NCBI GenBank assembly: GCA_030426085.1 | Contig: JAUHYW010000002.1 | Location: 1 to 64,000 of the forward strand | DNA: 64,000 nucleotides | Source: a bacterium | GTDB taxonomy: Bacteria; Myxococcota_A; Bradymonadia; UBA7976; UBA1532 | Reading direction: 5' to 3' | In this document: positions 1-8,852 of the stretch, in pieces | Numbering within the stretch: position 1 is the stretch's first letter | How the letters are laid out: the number at the start of each line of letters is the position of its first letter | Notes under the pieces: generated by a model | Databases searched by the model: none | Seen by the model: only the letters and a program-made list of their open reading frames with translations | What the model was told of the DNA's origin: nothing | Program-made: the position numbers and the translations under genes

Positions 1-114
1 GCGACCGCACGCAACGCCGAGGGGGCGTCCATCGACTGGATGTTCGACGTCGATGGCGCTCGCCAGAAGCTGGGTCGCTCCTATCCCCATGTAAACCAGT
101 CAGAATCCCTGTGA
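1..114 (+). CDS. Transposase C-terminal fragment (probable IS630-type), cut by the window edge
   Basis: The first 37 codons are open in frame 1 and end at TGA 112-114. The visible tail has a tryptophan followed by FDVDGARQKLGRSYP. This resembles the C-terminal end of IS630-family transposases, which often finish with a W-x-F-x-x-x-x-A-R-x-K-L-x-x-x-Y-P pattern. Only the last 37 residues are visible, so the DDE catalytic core and the element's ends cannot be judged. It converges on the cbb3 oxidase operon with only 7 bases between stop codons. The family call rests on remembered motif similarity and is tentative. Confidence 0.4.
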   Translation, partial: ATARNAEGASIDWMFDVDGARQKLGRSYPHVNQSESL

Positions 115-121
115 AGCAGAA

Positions 122-676
122 CTAGGGGCCGGAGGACTTCTCGCCCTCGGGCGCTTTGGGGTTGGCCGGGGTGGTGCCGCGCAGCGACTTCACGAAGGCC
201 GACACGTCGACGATCTCGTCCGGCGAGAGCTGGGTCTTCCAGCTGATCATGCCCTTCTCGGGCACCCCTTCGGTGATCACCTGCACCACGTCGGCCATCG
301 CGCCGCCGTGGATCCAGTGGTCGTCGGTGAGGTTGGGCCCCACCAGCCCGCCGCCGTCGGCGACGTGGCACGCGACGCACAGCTTGAGGAAGGTTTCCTT
401 GCCCCGGGCGATGCGGCTCTCGTCCTTCTGGGCGGCGAGCAGGTCGGTCTCGCTCGGCGCCTTCTTCTCGGGCATCGCGGCGGCGGCGGCGGCCATCTCC
501 TCGGCGTACTCCTCGGCGGCGAGCGGCCCCGGGCCGAAGAGGTAGTACGGCACGTAGACCACCCCGAAGACGATGCCGAACCAGAACAGGGCCAGCCACC
601 AGCGGGGCAGCGGGTTGTCGTACTCCCGGATGCCGTCGTAGTCGTGGTCCAGGATCTCGTCGTCGACCCGGCTCAT
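122..676 (-). CDS. ccoP: cbb3-type cytochrome c oxidase, CcoP-like subunit with a single haem c
   Basis: 184 aa. The N-terminal part (residues 10-25, YDGIREYDNPLPRWW) is the typical CcoP/FixP N-terminal segment, followed by one membrane helix (about 26-48) and an Ala/Glu-rich linker. One cytochrome c motif is visible (C100-V-A-C-H104), with M143 as the likely distal ligand. Canonical CcoP is about 280-300 aa with two CxxCH motifs; this copy has only one. It would pass electrons from periplasmic cytochrome c to the haem-copper core. Its ATG overlaps the ccoQ stop by 4 bases (ATGA) and it is the last gene of the operon. Confidence 0.9.
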   Translation of the reverse strand: MSRVDDEILDHDYDGIREYDNPLPRWWLALFWFGIVFGVVYVPYYLFGPGPLAAEEYAEEMAAAAAAMPEKKAPSETDLLAAQKDESRIARGKETFLKLCVACHVADGGGLVGPNLTDDHWIHGGAMADVVQVITEGVPEKGMISWKTQLSPDEIVDVSAFVKSLRGTTPANPKAPEGEKSSGP

Positions 677-852
677 CGTTCACCTCCCGGCAGCCCGTCC
701 TCGAGCGCCCGCCGGCTGCGGTCGGCGTAGGTCGCCTTGGACCCCGGCCGATAGACCCACACCAGCATCGCGACGAAGAAGGCGAAGAACAGCACCACCG
801 CGATCAGCGGAAACACCAGATAGTCGGTCTGCGACAACACGAAGTTCTTCAT
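673..852 (-). CDS. ccoQ: cbb3-type cytochrome oxidase subunit CcoQ/FixQ
   Basis: 59 aa. One hydrophobic helix (about residues 12-34, [19 protein letters not shown]) is followed by a short polar tail ([16 protein letters not shown]), the usual CcoQ layout. CcoQ stabilises the cbb3 complex in the inner membrane. Both ends overlap neighbours by ATGA: its ATG sits in the ccoNO stop and its TGA in the ccoP start. The small size and operon position support the assignment more than sequence identity does. Confidence 0.85.
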   Translation of the reverse strand: MKNFVLSQTDYLVFPLIAVVLFFAFFVAMLVWVYRPGSKATYADRSRRALEDGLPGGER

Positions 853-3041
853 CGGGCGGCGCTCCCTTCGGCGGCCTTGATGTCGGTGCCGAGCCGCTGC
901 AGATAGGCGATGAGGGCCACGATCTGCTTGTCCCGGATGTCGGGCATCGTCGCGACCTGCTTCGTGAGCCCCTCGGCGATCTGCGCCGCCTGGGCCCGGG
1001 CGTTCTTCTCGGCGTCGCGCACGTCGTCGTCGGTGTACGGCGCGTTGAAGATCTGGAAGGCGCGCAGCTTGGTGGCGGTCAGGCTCAGGTCGAGCGCGTC
1101 CTCGAACAGCCAGGGGTAGGCCGGCATCACGCTGCCCTTCGAGGTCGAGCGGGGGTCGAGCATGTGGTTGTAGTGCCACATGTCGGGGTACTTGCCGCCC
1201 ACCCGGTGCAGGTCGGGGCCGATGCGCCGCGAGCCGAACTGGAACGGGCGGTCGTAGATGAACTCCCCGGCCTTGCTGTACTCGCCGTAGCGCTCGGTCT
1301 CGGCCCGGAACGGCCGCACCATCTGGCTGTGGCAGTTGTAGCAGCCCTCGGCGATGTAGATGTCGCGCCCCTCGAGCTCGAGCGGGGTGTACGGCTTCAC
1401 CGAGGCGATGGTCGGCACGTTGCTCTCGATGAGCAGGCTGGGGATGATCTCGAGCGCGCCGCCGATGGCCACCGCGATGGTGGTGTAGATGGTGAACCGC
1501 AGCGGGCGCCCCTCGAGCAGCCGGTGCCAGTGGCTCTTGTGCTCGCTCTCGGCGGTCTCGGCCGCGAGCGGCGCCGCCTGGGCGATCTGGTCGGTCTTCT
1601 CGGCGCCCTGGGCGGTCTTGACGAGGTTGTAGACCATCATGAACAGGCCGGTGATGTAGAGCACGCCGCCCACCGCCCGGATGACATACATCGGGAAGAG
1701 GGTGGGCAGGGTGTCCGACCAGGTGCCGTAGACCAGCCGGCCGTCGGCGTCGAACTCCTTCCACATCAGGCCCTCGGCGATGCCGGCGGCCCACATCGAC
1801 AGCACGTAGCAGCCGATGCCGACCAGCCCCAGCCAGAAGTGGGCGTTGGCCAGCTTGACGCTGTGCAGCGCCGGCTTCTGGCCCTTGCGCCGCCACAGCC
1901 GGGGCACCAGCCAGTAGAGCATGCCGAAGGTCAGAAAGCCGTTCCAGCCCAGGGCGCCGGCGTGCACGTGGGCCACCGTCCAGTTGGTGTAATGGCTCAG
2001 GCTGTTGACCGACTTGAGCGACAGCATGGGCCCTTCGAAGGTGGCCATGCCGTAGAAGGTCACCGCGGCGACCATGAACTTGAGCACCGGATCGGTGCGC
2101 AGCTTGTCCCACGCCCCGCGCAGGGTCAGCAGGCCGTTGATCATGCCGCCCCACGAGGGCGCGATGAGCATGATCGAGAACGCGGTGCCCAGCGCCTGGG
2201 CCCACTCGGGCAGCGCGGTGTAGAGCAGGTGGTGGGGGCCGGCCCACATGTAGATGAAGATGAGCGACCAGAAGTGGATGATCGACAGCCGATAGCTGTA
2301 GACCGGCCGCTCGGCGGCCTTGGGCAGGTAGTAGTACATCAGCCCGAGGAAGGGCGTCGTCAGGAAGAAGGCCACCGCGTTGTGGCCGTACCACCACTGC
2401 ACCAGGGCGTCCTGCACCCCGGCGAAGACCGGGTAGCTCTTGAACAGCGAGACCGGCACGGCCAGCGAGTTGACGACGTGCAGCAGCGCCACGGCGATGA
2501 TCGACGCCATGAAGAACCAGATCGCCACGTAGAGGTGCTTCTCGCGGCGGGTCTTGAGCATGCCGAAGAAGTTGATGGCGTAGATGATCCAGACGACGGC
2601 GACCGCGACGTCGAGCGGCCACTCCAGCTCGGCGTACTCCTTGGAGACGGTGATGCCCAGCGCGAAGGTGACCGCCGCGCCCACGATGATGAGCTGCCAG
2701 CCCCAGAAGTGGATCTTGGAGAGCGTGTCGCTGTAGAGCCGGGTCTTGAGCAGCCGCTGGGTGGCGTAGTACGACCCGGCGAAGATGGCGTTGCCCACGA
2801 ACGCGAAGATGACCGCGTTGGTGTGTATCGGGCGCAGCCGGCCGAACGTGATGTAGGGCAGCTCGAGGTTGAAGTGGTGGCTGGCGAGTTGCAGCGCCGC
2901 CAGCAGGCCGGCCAGCATGCCCACCGCGCCCCAGAAGACCGTCGCCACCACGAACTTGCGTACGATGGCGTCGTCGTAGGCGAAGGTCTCCAGGCCGGCG
3001 TCGGAGGGCGCTTCGGAGGGTGTGTCGAGCCGGGTGCTCAT
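849..3041 (-). CDS. ccoNO: Fused cbb3 oxidase subunits I and II (CcoN-CcoO)
   Basis: 730 aa. Residues about 25-480 are a haem-copper oxidase subunit I of the cbb3 type: [12 protein letters not shown] carries H73, a likely low-spin haem ligand; [11 protein letters not shown] carries a CuB-site histidine; many transmembrane helices follow. After a charged linker and one more helix, residues about 540-730 are CcoO, with a haem c motif CYNCH near 566-570 and the typical [10 protein letters not shown] and [14 protein letters not shown] stretches. The enzyme reduces O2 to water and pumps protons under low oxygen. N-O fusion is known in some phyla, so this is a variant rather than a novelty. It overlaps ccoS upstream and ccoQ downstream by ATGA. 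Confidence 0.95.
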   Translation of the reverse strand: MSTRLDTPSEAPSDAGLETFAYDDAIVRKFVVATVFWGAVGMLAGLLAALQLASHHFNLELPYITFGRLRPIHTNAVIFAFVGNAIFAGSYYATQRLLKTRLYSDTLSKIHFWGWQLIIVGAAVTFALGITVSKEYAELEWPLDVAVAVVWIIYAINFFGMLKTRREKHLYVAIWFFMASIIAVALLHVVNSLAVPVSLFKSYPVFAGVQDALVQWWYGHNAVAFFLTTPFLGLMYYYLPKAAERPVYSYRLSIIHFWSLIFIYMWAGPHHLLYTALPEWAQALGTAFSIMLIAPSWGGMINGLLTLRGAWDKLRTDPVLKFMVAAVTFYGMATFEGPMLSLKSVNSLSHYTNWTVAHVHAGALGWNGFLTFGMLYWLVPRLWRRKGQKPALHSVKLANAHFWLGLVGIGCYVLSMWAAGIAEGLMWKEFDADGRLVYGTWSDTLPTLFPMYVIRAVGGVLYITGLFMMVYNLVKTAQGAEKTDQIAQAAPLAAETAESEHKSHWHRLLEGRPLRFTIYTTIAVAIGGALEIIPSLLIESNVPTIASVKPYTPLELEGRDIYIAEGCYNCHSQMVRPFRAETERYGEYSKAGEFIYDRPFQFGSRRIGPDLHRVGGKYPDMWHYNHMLDPRSTSKGSVMPAYPWLFEDALDLSLTATKLRAFQIFNAPYTDDDVRDAEKNARAQAAQIAEGLTKQVATMPDIRDKQIVALIAYLQRLGTDIKAAEGSAAR

Positions 3042-3190
3042 CGCTCGGACTCCAGATCGTCGAACAGGGCGCGCCGGGCGGGGGTGTCGAGGTCGTCGAA
3101 CTGCCCGTCTCGCGCCGCGAAGGCGAACAACGCCACCGCGGCGAGCACGAAGCCGAGCGCCAGCGGCAGCAACAGATAGATGACTTCCAT
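3038..3190 (-). CDS. ccoS: cbb3 oxidase maturation protein CcoS
   Basis: 50 aa. One N-terminal membrane helix ([21 protein letters not shown], about 4-24) is followed by an acidic tail containing [12 protein letters not shown]. This Q-[FY]-D-D-L-[DE] signature is typical of CcoS, which is needed to insert haem and copper into cbb3 oxidase. The ATG at 3190 is preceded by a GGAGAGA Shine-Dalgarno sequence. It is first in the operon ccoS-ccoNO-ccoQ-ccoP; in many genomes ccoS lies with ccoGHI instead, and no ccoG, ccoH or ccoI is visible here. Confidence 0.88.
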   Translation of the reverse strand: MEVIYLLLPLALGFVLAAVALFAFAARDGQFDDLDTPARRALFDDLESER

Positions 3191-3216
3191 GGGTCTCTCT
3201 CCGAAGGGGGGCGGCC

Positions 3217-3666
3217 TCAGCCGGCGTCGGCCCGGACCACGAGCGTGGGGGTCTTGCAGTGGCGCAGCACCTTCTCGGCGACGCTGCCCATCAGCAGGTG
3301 CCCCAGGCCGGTGCGGCCGTGGGTGCCCATGACCACCAGGTCGAACTCGGCGCCCTTCTCGGCGATGACCATCGCCGGGTTGCCGGCGATCAACACCCGC
3401 CGCGCGTCGGCGTCGGCCAGCCCCTCGACGCCGTCGAGCATCTCTCCGAGCAGGCGCTCGGACTCCCGCCGCACGTAGTCGTGCACCGAGACGGCCCCCG
3501 CGTCGGGCGGCTGGACCATCATGTCGCCGACGTAGTAGGGCGGCTCGAAGACGTGCAGGATCTCGATCTCGGCCCCGACCTGGTCGGCGAGCGCGAGCCC
3601 GTAGCGCACCGCGGCGCGGGCGCATTCGGAGAAATCCACCGGGATGAGGATACGCTCGATCTTCAT
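3217..3666 (-). CDS. Universal stress protein, UspA family
   Basis: 149 aa, a single USP domain. It opens with [19 protein letters not shown] and contains the ATP-binding signature G114[14 protein letters not shown]128 (G-2x-G-9x-G-S type), so it should bind ATP. The start at 3666 has AGGAG a few bases upstream. It lies 26 bp upstream of ccoS on the same strand and may be cotranscribed with the oxidase genes. Usp genes often accompany oxygen-limitation or stress regulons, so a link to micro-oxic growth is inferred. Confidence 0.92.
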   Translation of the reverse strand: MKIERILIPVDFSECARAAVRYGLALADQVGAEIEILHVFEPPYYVGDMMVQPPDAGAVSVHDYVRRESERLLGEMLDGVEGLADADARRVLIAGNPAMVIAEKGAEFDLVVMGTHGRTGLGHLLMGSVAEKVLRHCKTPTLVVRADAG

Positions 3667-3972
3667 GGCTCGCTCCTGAGAAGGCGGGGATCCCGCCGGT
3701 TCGCCGACGCCCCTTCTCAAGACCCGTGCCAAGATCGCCGCTGGGGCCCGCGCCCGGGGCGACGCCCGATCCGGACGGCCGCCGGGGTCGATCGGGCCCC
3801 CGCCGCCCGCGCCACGTAACCGATTCGGAACACGCCCCCCGGCAGACGTTACCGTTCGACGCGCCGGGCGGGTGACGCGTTCCCGACACCGCACGGGGCG
3901 CACCGATCGACCCCACGCCGACCCGCGGGCGGTGATCGGCGCCCGGGCTCACCTTCGCGCGCCGGCTGCGGT
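3667..3972. other. Divergent intergenic region, no gene seen
   Basis: About 300 bases between the minus-strand usp/cbb3 operon and the plus-strand glycosyltransferase operon. It is extremely GC-rich, has no convincing reading frame, and must contain both divergent promoters. I could not pick out a convincing -35/-10 pair or an FNR-type TTGAT-N4-ATCAA site. Confidence 0.6.
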
Positions 3973-4980
3973 ATGCTCCCGGTGACTCGCACGTCCCGGG
4001 GGGTGCCCGTGCCGGATCAGCCGACCATCTTCGTCTCGGTGGCGTCTTACGCCGACCCCGACGTGGCCGCGACGCTGGCCGACGCCTTCGCCCGGGCCCG
4101 CCACCCCGAGCGGCTGTGGATCGGCGTCTGCGCCCAGGAGGATCCGGCCGATCCCGACTTCCTCGCCGACTACGCCGATCACCCCCAGGTGCGTATCCAC
4201 CGCATGCCGCACACCGAGGCCCGGGGGCCGATGCTCGCCCGCCACATCTGCGCCGGCCTGATCGAAGACGAGGACTTCTTCTTCCAGATCGACGCCCACA
4301 GCCGCTTCTTCCCCGACTGGGACGCCCACCTCGTCGACATGTACGCCGAGTGCGACACCGAGCGGGCGGTGATCAGCGGCTTCCCCCCCGCCATCAGCCA
4401 CATGGGCGACCCCAAGAAGCTGCGCCACATCGGCCACTGCGGCTTCCTGCGCGAGCTGAGCCCCCGCCGGGTCAAGATCGGCAGCGTCTCGATCCAGTTG
4501 CCCGAGCGCCCCCGCCCGGCGTTCTCGATCTCGGCGGCCAACATCTTCGGCCCCACCGCCTTCGTGCGCGAGGTGCCCATCGACCCCCACATGCCCTACG
4601 GCCTGCAGCACGCCGAGCAGTTCACCTGGGCCGTGCGGCTGTATACCCACGGCTGGGATCTGTTCACCCCCAACCGCCACACGGTGGCGACGGCCTACGC
4701 CAAGGGGCCTCGGGCGGCGCGTTACAACAAGGTGCACCCCGCGGCGAACCGGTGGCGCAAGCGGAGCTGGCACCGGGCGCAGCACATCCTCGGGCTCGGC
4801 CCGCTCGACGCGGTGCACCCCGACCTGCAACGCGAACTCGACGTCTACGGCCTCGGCGACGCGCGCACGGTGAGCGACTACTTCCGCTCGCTGGGCGCGC
4901 CCGACCTCGACACCATCCGGGAGAAGCTCGCCGAGGGCCTCTCGTGGGATCGCAAGGCGAAGGCATGGCTCGACGGGTGA
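3973..4980 (+). CDS. GT60-like glycosyltransferase (Skp1-type polypeptide GlcNAc-transferase family)
   Basis: 335 aa, soluble, no signal peptide. It opens with PTIFVSVASYADPDVAATLADAFARA and GVCAQED, then RGPMLARH, FFFQIDAHSRF with D107-A-H109 in the nucleotide-sugar/metal site, and a downstream ISAANIFGP / HAEQFTWAVRLYTHGWDLFTP block. This order matches the GlcNAc (GT60) family, whose characterised member adds GlcNAc to hydroxyproline of Skp1 in Dictyostelium. Acceptor and donor here are unknown. ATG 3973 is used; GTG codons at 4003 and 4009 are in-frame alternatives closer to the conserved core. It overlaps the next gene by 16 bases, indicating coupling. Confidence 0.78.
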   Translation: MLPVTRTSRGVPVPDQPTIFVSVASYADPDVAATLADAFARARHPERLWIGVCAQEDPADPDFLADYADHPQVRIHRMPHTEARGPMLARHICAGLIEDEDFFFQIDAHSRFFPDWDAHLVDMYAECDTERAVISGFPPAISHMGDPKKLRHIGHCGFLRELSPRRVKIGSVSIQLPERPRPAFSISAANIFGPTAFVREVPIDPHMPYGLQHAEQFTWAVRLYTHGWDLFTPNRHTVATAYAKGPRAARYNKVHPAANRWRKRSWHRAQHILGLGPLDAVHPDLQRELDVYGLGDARTVSDYFRSLGAPDLDTIREKLAEGLSWDRKAKAWLDG

Positions 4981-7856
4981 AGGCCGGGCCCCGCCCGGCA
5001 GACGACGGCCTCGACCTCGACGCCGCCCGCATCTTCGTGCGCATCCCGGCCTACCGCGACCCGGAGACGCTACCCACCCTCGAGCGGCTGTTCGAGCGGG
5101 CCGAGCGCCCCGAGCGGATCACGGTCGGCGTCTGCTGGCAGTACGGCCCCGACGAGGGCCCGCTGCCGGTCCCGATCCGCTACGCGGGGCGGGTGCGGGT
5201 GGTCGACGTGCCGGCCGAGGAGAGCCGGGGGCCGGCGTGGGCCCGCCACCGGGCCGAGGGGCTGCTGCGGGACGAAGACTTCGTGCTCGGGGTCGACGCG
5301 CACACCCAGCCGGCCATCGGCTGGGACGCCGCGCTGCTCGACACCTGGCGCCGGGCGGGCCCCCGGGCGGTGCTCTCGGCCCCCCCGGCGGGCTACAAGG
5401 CGCCCGACCTGCTGCGCAGCAACCCCCTGCCCGGCTATCGCCGCCCGCACCGGGTCGATCGGCGAGGGCTGCTCGAGCTGCGCACCGGCTTCTTCGACGG
5501 CTTCCCCGAGGCGCCGGTGCGGGGCGCGTTCGTCGTCAGCCGCTTCGTCTTCGCCCCGGCCGAGGCCATCCGGGCGGTGCCCTGCGACCCGGGGCTGTAC
5601 CTCGACGAAGAAGATCTCACCCTCTCGGTGCGGCTCTTCACCCACGGGTGGGACGTCTACGCCCCGGCCGATGTCTTCATGTGGCACCTGTACAACGACG
5701 ACGGCGAGCAGCGCCCGCTGCACTGGAAGGCATACGACGACTGGCGCAGCCTGCGCGCCGAAGCCCGCCGCCGGGCCCGCCGGCTGCTCGGGATCGAGCC
5801 GCTCAAGGCCCACGAGCAGCCCGACCCCGACGATCGCTACCGACTGGGTACGGCCCGCACCCTGGACGACTTCGCGGCGTTCTGTGGCTTCGACGTGCGC
5901 GCCGGCCGCCCGACCCCCGCCGCCGACCGCTGCCCGTGGGTCGAGGCGCTGCGCGAGGTGGCCTCGATCAACGGCTACTGGATCGCGCCCCCCGATCCGC
6001 CGCCGGCCCCGGCTCCGCCCCCGCCGCTGGCCCCCGGCGACTGCGCGCCGTACGTGACGCTGCCCCTGCCGAGCGGCAAGCGGGGCGAGCTGCACCTCTA
6101 CGCCGGGGCCCCGCTGGCGCTGTTCTTCGTACCGGCCGACGCCCCGGCCGCCGATCCGTTCGTGACGCTGCTCGCCGCGCGCAGCGAGCACTTCGAGGTC
6201 GCCGGGACCCGGGCGGTGATCGTGGGCGTGGGGCCCGGGGCCGAGCGCCTGTCGCGGCCGGGCGCGCCGCCGGTGTGGCTCGACGCCGACGGGGCAGTGG
6301 CCCGGGCGTTCGGGGCCGAGGGCGAGCGAGCCGTCCTGCTCGACCGCAACCTGCGGGTCGTCGACGTCGCCGCCGGGCTCAGCCAGGGTGTCATCGGGCG
6401 GATGGTCGACGGCGGCCGGGCCCTGCGCGACACCCACGACCGCGCGCCGCGCACGATCGCCCCCCACCCGCCGGTGCTGGTGGTGCCCGACGCCATCGAC
6501 GATGACTTGCGGATGGCCCTGATCGACGCCTGGCGGGCCGGGGAACACTTCCAGGGGCGCACCGGCTCGGGCCAGGGCTCCAAGGTGCGCCTCAACCGCA
6601 AGGTGCGCACCGACGTGCAGGTCGACAAGGCGCTGCGGGCCCGCATCGACGCGGCGCTCGTCGGCCGGCTGGCGCCCGAGATCGAGAAGGTCTTCGGCTT
6701 CCGCCCCACCCGCCGCGAGACCTACAAGGTCGGCTGCTACCCGGCCGACGGCGGCGGCTTCTTCGGCCAGCACCGGGACAACTTCGAGCCGGCCCTGGCC
6801 CACCGCCGGGTGGCGATGACCCTCAACCTGAACGCCGACTTCGAGGGCGGGCGGCTGGTCTTCCCCGAGTACGGCCCCGACGGCTACGCCCCGACGCCGG
6901 GCACGGCGGTGGTCTTCCCCTGCGCGCTGATGCACCGGGTCGATCCGGTGACGGCCGGGCTGCGGTTCACCCTGGTGTCGTTCTTCCACAACGAGGCCGG
7001 GGCCCGGCTGCGGCGCCAGATGCGGCGCACCGCCGGCCTGCCTCCGCCGAAGGACGACCGCCGGTTCATCGCCCCCCGCCGGGGCGTGGTGAGCCATCAC
7101 GAAGACATCCGCCATCGCTATGCCATGCTGCGCGACCCCGAGCACCCGCCGGCCCCCCAGCGCCCGGTGACGCTGGTCGAAGCCCGGGGCGCGGGCAACC
7201 CCGAGGTGGCCCGGCGGCGCACCGACACCCCGCCGGGGGTGCTGGTGGTCGACGACTACCTGCACCCCGACGCCTGCGAACGCATCACCCGCTACACGCT
7301 CGACGCGCCCGGCCGGCCGCTGCGGGTGCTCGACCACGACCGCTCCGATGGCGACACGCTGGTCATGCGGACGAGCGACAAGCGCATCACCGAGAAGGTG
7401 CGCATCGACGGCATCGCCCCCGAGATGCTGGCCCTGTTCACCGACGTCTATGGCCACCGGCTCGAGCCGTTCTACGGGGTCGAGTTCGAGTGGTTCGAGC
7501 GGCCCCAGATCCTGCGCTACGGGCCGGGTGGCAAGTACCACGCCCACGCCGACGCCGAGCATTACGACCGGGAGGCGAAGCGCTTCGTGCGGGCCCAGGA
7601 CCGGGACTACAGCGTGCTGGTCTACGTCAACGACGGCTACGAGGGCGGGGCGATCGCCTTCCCCCGGCTGGACTACGAGGTGCGCCCCGAGCCGGGCATG
7701 CTCATCGCCTTCCCCAGCGACCACCGCTTCGAGCACGCCGCCCGGCCGACGACCGCCGGCACCCGCATCGCCCTGGTGAGCTGGGGCGCGGTGCGGGGCA
7801 CCCCCCGGGTCCGCCCCCGGCCGCCCTATGGGGCGGTCATCTTCCGGCCGCGGTGA
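4965..7856 (+). CDS. Four-domain fusion: GT60-like transferase, peroxiredoxin-like domain, two prolyl-4-hydroxylase-type dioxygenase domains
   Basis: 963 aa, no signal peptide. Residues about 22-340 are a second GT60-like domain (IFVRIPAYRDPETLPTLERL, GVCWQYGP, D111-A-H113, a DEEDLTLSVRLFTHGWDVYAP block). After a Pro/Ala-rich linker, about 360-485 resemble an AhpC/TSA thioredoxin fold but lack an obvious peroxidatic cysteine. Residues about 495-690 are a 2OG-Fe(II) dioxygenase with H603-R-D605, distal H657 and 2OG-binding R667. Residues about 745-955 are a second one with H861-A-D863, H924 and R934. Both iron triads look intact, so hydroxylation of prolyl (or other) residues is plausible, followed by glycosylation by the transferase domain. 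The start at 4965 lies inside the preceding gene; the TTL-like gene follows after 2 bases. Confidence 0.8.
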   Translation: MARRVKAGPRPADDGLDLDAARIFVRIPAYRDPETLPTLERLFERAERPERITVGVCWQYGPDEGPLPVPIRYAGRVRVVDVPAEESRGPAWARHRAEGLLRDEDFVLGVDAHTQPAIGWDAALLDTWRRAGPRAVLSAPPAGYKAPDLLRSNPLPGYRRPHRVDRRGLLELRTGFFDGFPEAPVRGAFVVSRFVFAPAEAIRAVPCDPGLYLDEEDLTLSVRLFTHGWDVYAPADVFMWHLYNDDGEQRPLHWKAYDDWRSLRAEARRRARRLLGIEPLKAHEQPDPDDRYRLGTARTLDDFAAFCGFDVRAGRPTPAADRCPWVEALREVASINGYWIAPPDPPPAPAPPPPLAPGDCAPYVTLPLPSGKRGELHLYAGAPLALFFVPADAPAADPFVTLLAARSEHFEVAGTRAVIVGVGPGAERLSRPGAPPVWLDADGAVARAFGAEGERAVLLDRNLRVVDVAAGLSQGVIGRMVDGGRALRDTHDRAPRTIAPHPPVLVVPDAIDDDLRMALIDAWRAGEHFQGRTGSGQGSKVRLNRKVRTDVQVDKALRARIDAALVGRLAPEIEKVFGFRPTRRETYKVGCYPADGGGFFGQHRDNFEPALAHRRVAMTLNLNADFEGGRLVFPEYGPDGYAPTPGTAVVFPCALMHRVDPVTAGLRFTLVSFFHNEAGARLRRQMRRTAGLPPPKDDRRFIAPRRGVVSHHEDIRHRYAMLRDPEHPPAPQRPVTLVEARGAGNPEVARRRTDTPPGVLVVDDYLHPDACERITRYTLDAPGRPLRVLDHDRSDGDTLVMRTSDKRITEKVRIDGIAPEMLALFTDVYGHRLEPFYGVEFEWFERPQILRYGPGGKYHAHADAEHYDREAKRFVRAQDRDYSVLVYVNDGYEGGAIAFPRLDYEVRPEPGMLIAFPSDHRFEHAARPTTAGTRIALVSWGAVRGTPRVRPRPPYGAVIFRPR

Positions 7857-7858
7857 CC

Positions 7859-8776
7859 ATGGCCCGGACCTTCCACGTCAACCGCTCGAAGCTGCTCGTC
7901 GCCGCGCTCGAAGCCCGGGGCTGGGTCGCCGCCGAGGCCGACGCCGAGGCCGATCTGGCGATGTGGGACCCCTATCGCACCGCGCCCCGGCGGGGGCGAT
8001 TGCAGACACTCGAGCGGCGGGACGCCAACCGCATCGACGGCAAGCGCCCGCTGTTCACCGCCCTGCGCGCCGCCGGCGAGGCCGGCCTGATGCCCGACAC
8101 CTGGCTCGACCTCGAGCGCTGGCGCCGGGACGCCCCGAGCGGCGGGCCGTGGTACGTCAAGGCCAGCCACCTGTCGGGCGGACGAGGCATCGAGTGCGTG
8201 CCCGACGCCGATGGCATCGCCGCCGCGCTGGATGCCATCCGGGGCGCGTGTGTCATCCAGCGGGGGGTGGCCGATCCCATGCTGATCGACGGGCGCAAGG
8301 CCACCGTGCGGACCTACGTGCTGTGGCGGGGCGACGGGCGACACCTCGTCTTCGGCGAGTCGCTGTTCATCCTCCAGCCGAGGCCGTGGGATCCGGCCGA
8401 CCTCGACCCCGAGGTGCAGTTCCTGCACCGCAAGCCCGGCTACCGGTCGAGCGACGATCACCCGGGCTACCCCGCGCTGCACCGGCGCATCGCCGACGCC
8501 AGCCGGCGCACGCTCGCCGCCCTCGCCCCCCGCCTCGACGCCCGGGGCGACGCCGGCCGGTTCCAGCTCCTCGGCTTCGACTACCTGCCCGACGCCGGGG
8601 GCACCCCGTGGCTCATCGAGATCAACGCCTGGCCCAACTTCGGCTGGCGCGAGCGGGCGACGCAGCGGGCGGTCAAGCACCGCCTGATGACCGACTTCGC
8701 CCGGCTCGCCGAGGGCCTGCTCGACGGCGCGCCGCCCGACCTCGGCCGCTTCACGCCGCTCGACGGTGGATCGTAG
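7859..8776 (+). CDS. Tubulin-tyrosine-ligase-like ATP-grasp ligase
   Basis: 305 aa. Visible ATP-grasp features in order: WYVKASHLSGGRGIECV (ATP-contacting lysine and Gly-rich loop), LIDGRKATVRTYVLW (the TTL-type R-x-Y-V-L strand) and LLGFDYLPDAGGTPWLIEIN, with the D, E and N expected to bind Mg-ATP. TTL-family enzymes ligate an amino acid (Tyr, Glu or Gly) to a protein or peptide. The substrate here is unknown. It begins 2 bases after the dioxygenase-transferase fusion and is clearly in its operon, which suggests the same target protein or peptide. Identification as ATP-grasp is secure; the TTL subfamily call is by motif similarity. Confidence 0.75.
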   Translation: MARTFHVNRSKLLVAALEARGWVAAEADAEADLAMWDPYRTAPRRGRLQTLERRDANRIDGKRPLFTALRAAGEAGLMPDTWLDLERWRRDAPSGGPWYVKASHLSGGRGIECVPDADGIAAALDAIRGACVIQRGVADPMLIDGRKATVRTYVLWRGDGRHLVFGESLFILQPRPWDPADLDPEVQFLHRKPGYRSSDDHPGYPALHRRIADASRRTLAALAPRLDARGDAGRFQLLGFDYLPDAGGTPWLIEINAWPNFGWRERATQRAVKHRLMTDFARLAEGLLDGAPPDLGRFTPLDGGS

Positions 8777-8852
8777 ACGGGCTGTGTCCTCCAGCCGGGT
8801 TGGCGTATCGTCTGGCGAGCCGCGGCGGCGCGGCCGCACGACAGGAGGTGTC

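Noticed and set aside
1164-3179. 671-codon plus-strand frame
   Set aside because: Antisense to ccoNO and ccoS, which are certain.
5980-6420. Active peroxiredoxin domain
   Set aside because: The fold resembles AhpC/TSA but I see no peroxidatic cysteine at the expected position, so peroxidase activity is not claimed.
5070-7736. 888-codon minus-strand frame
   Set aside because: Antisense to the GT60-dioxygenase fusion, which carries conserved catalytic motifs.
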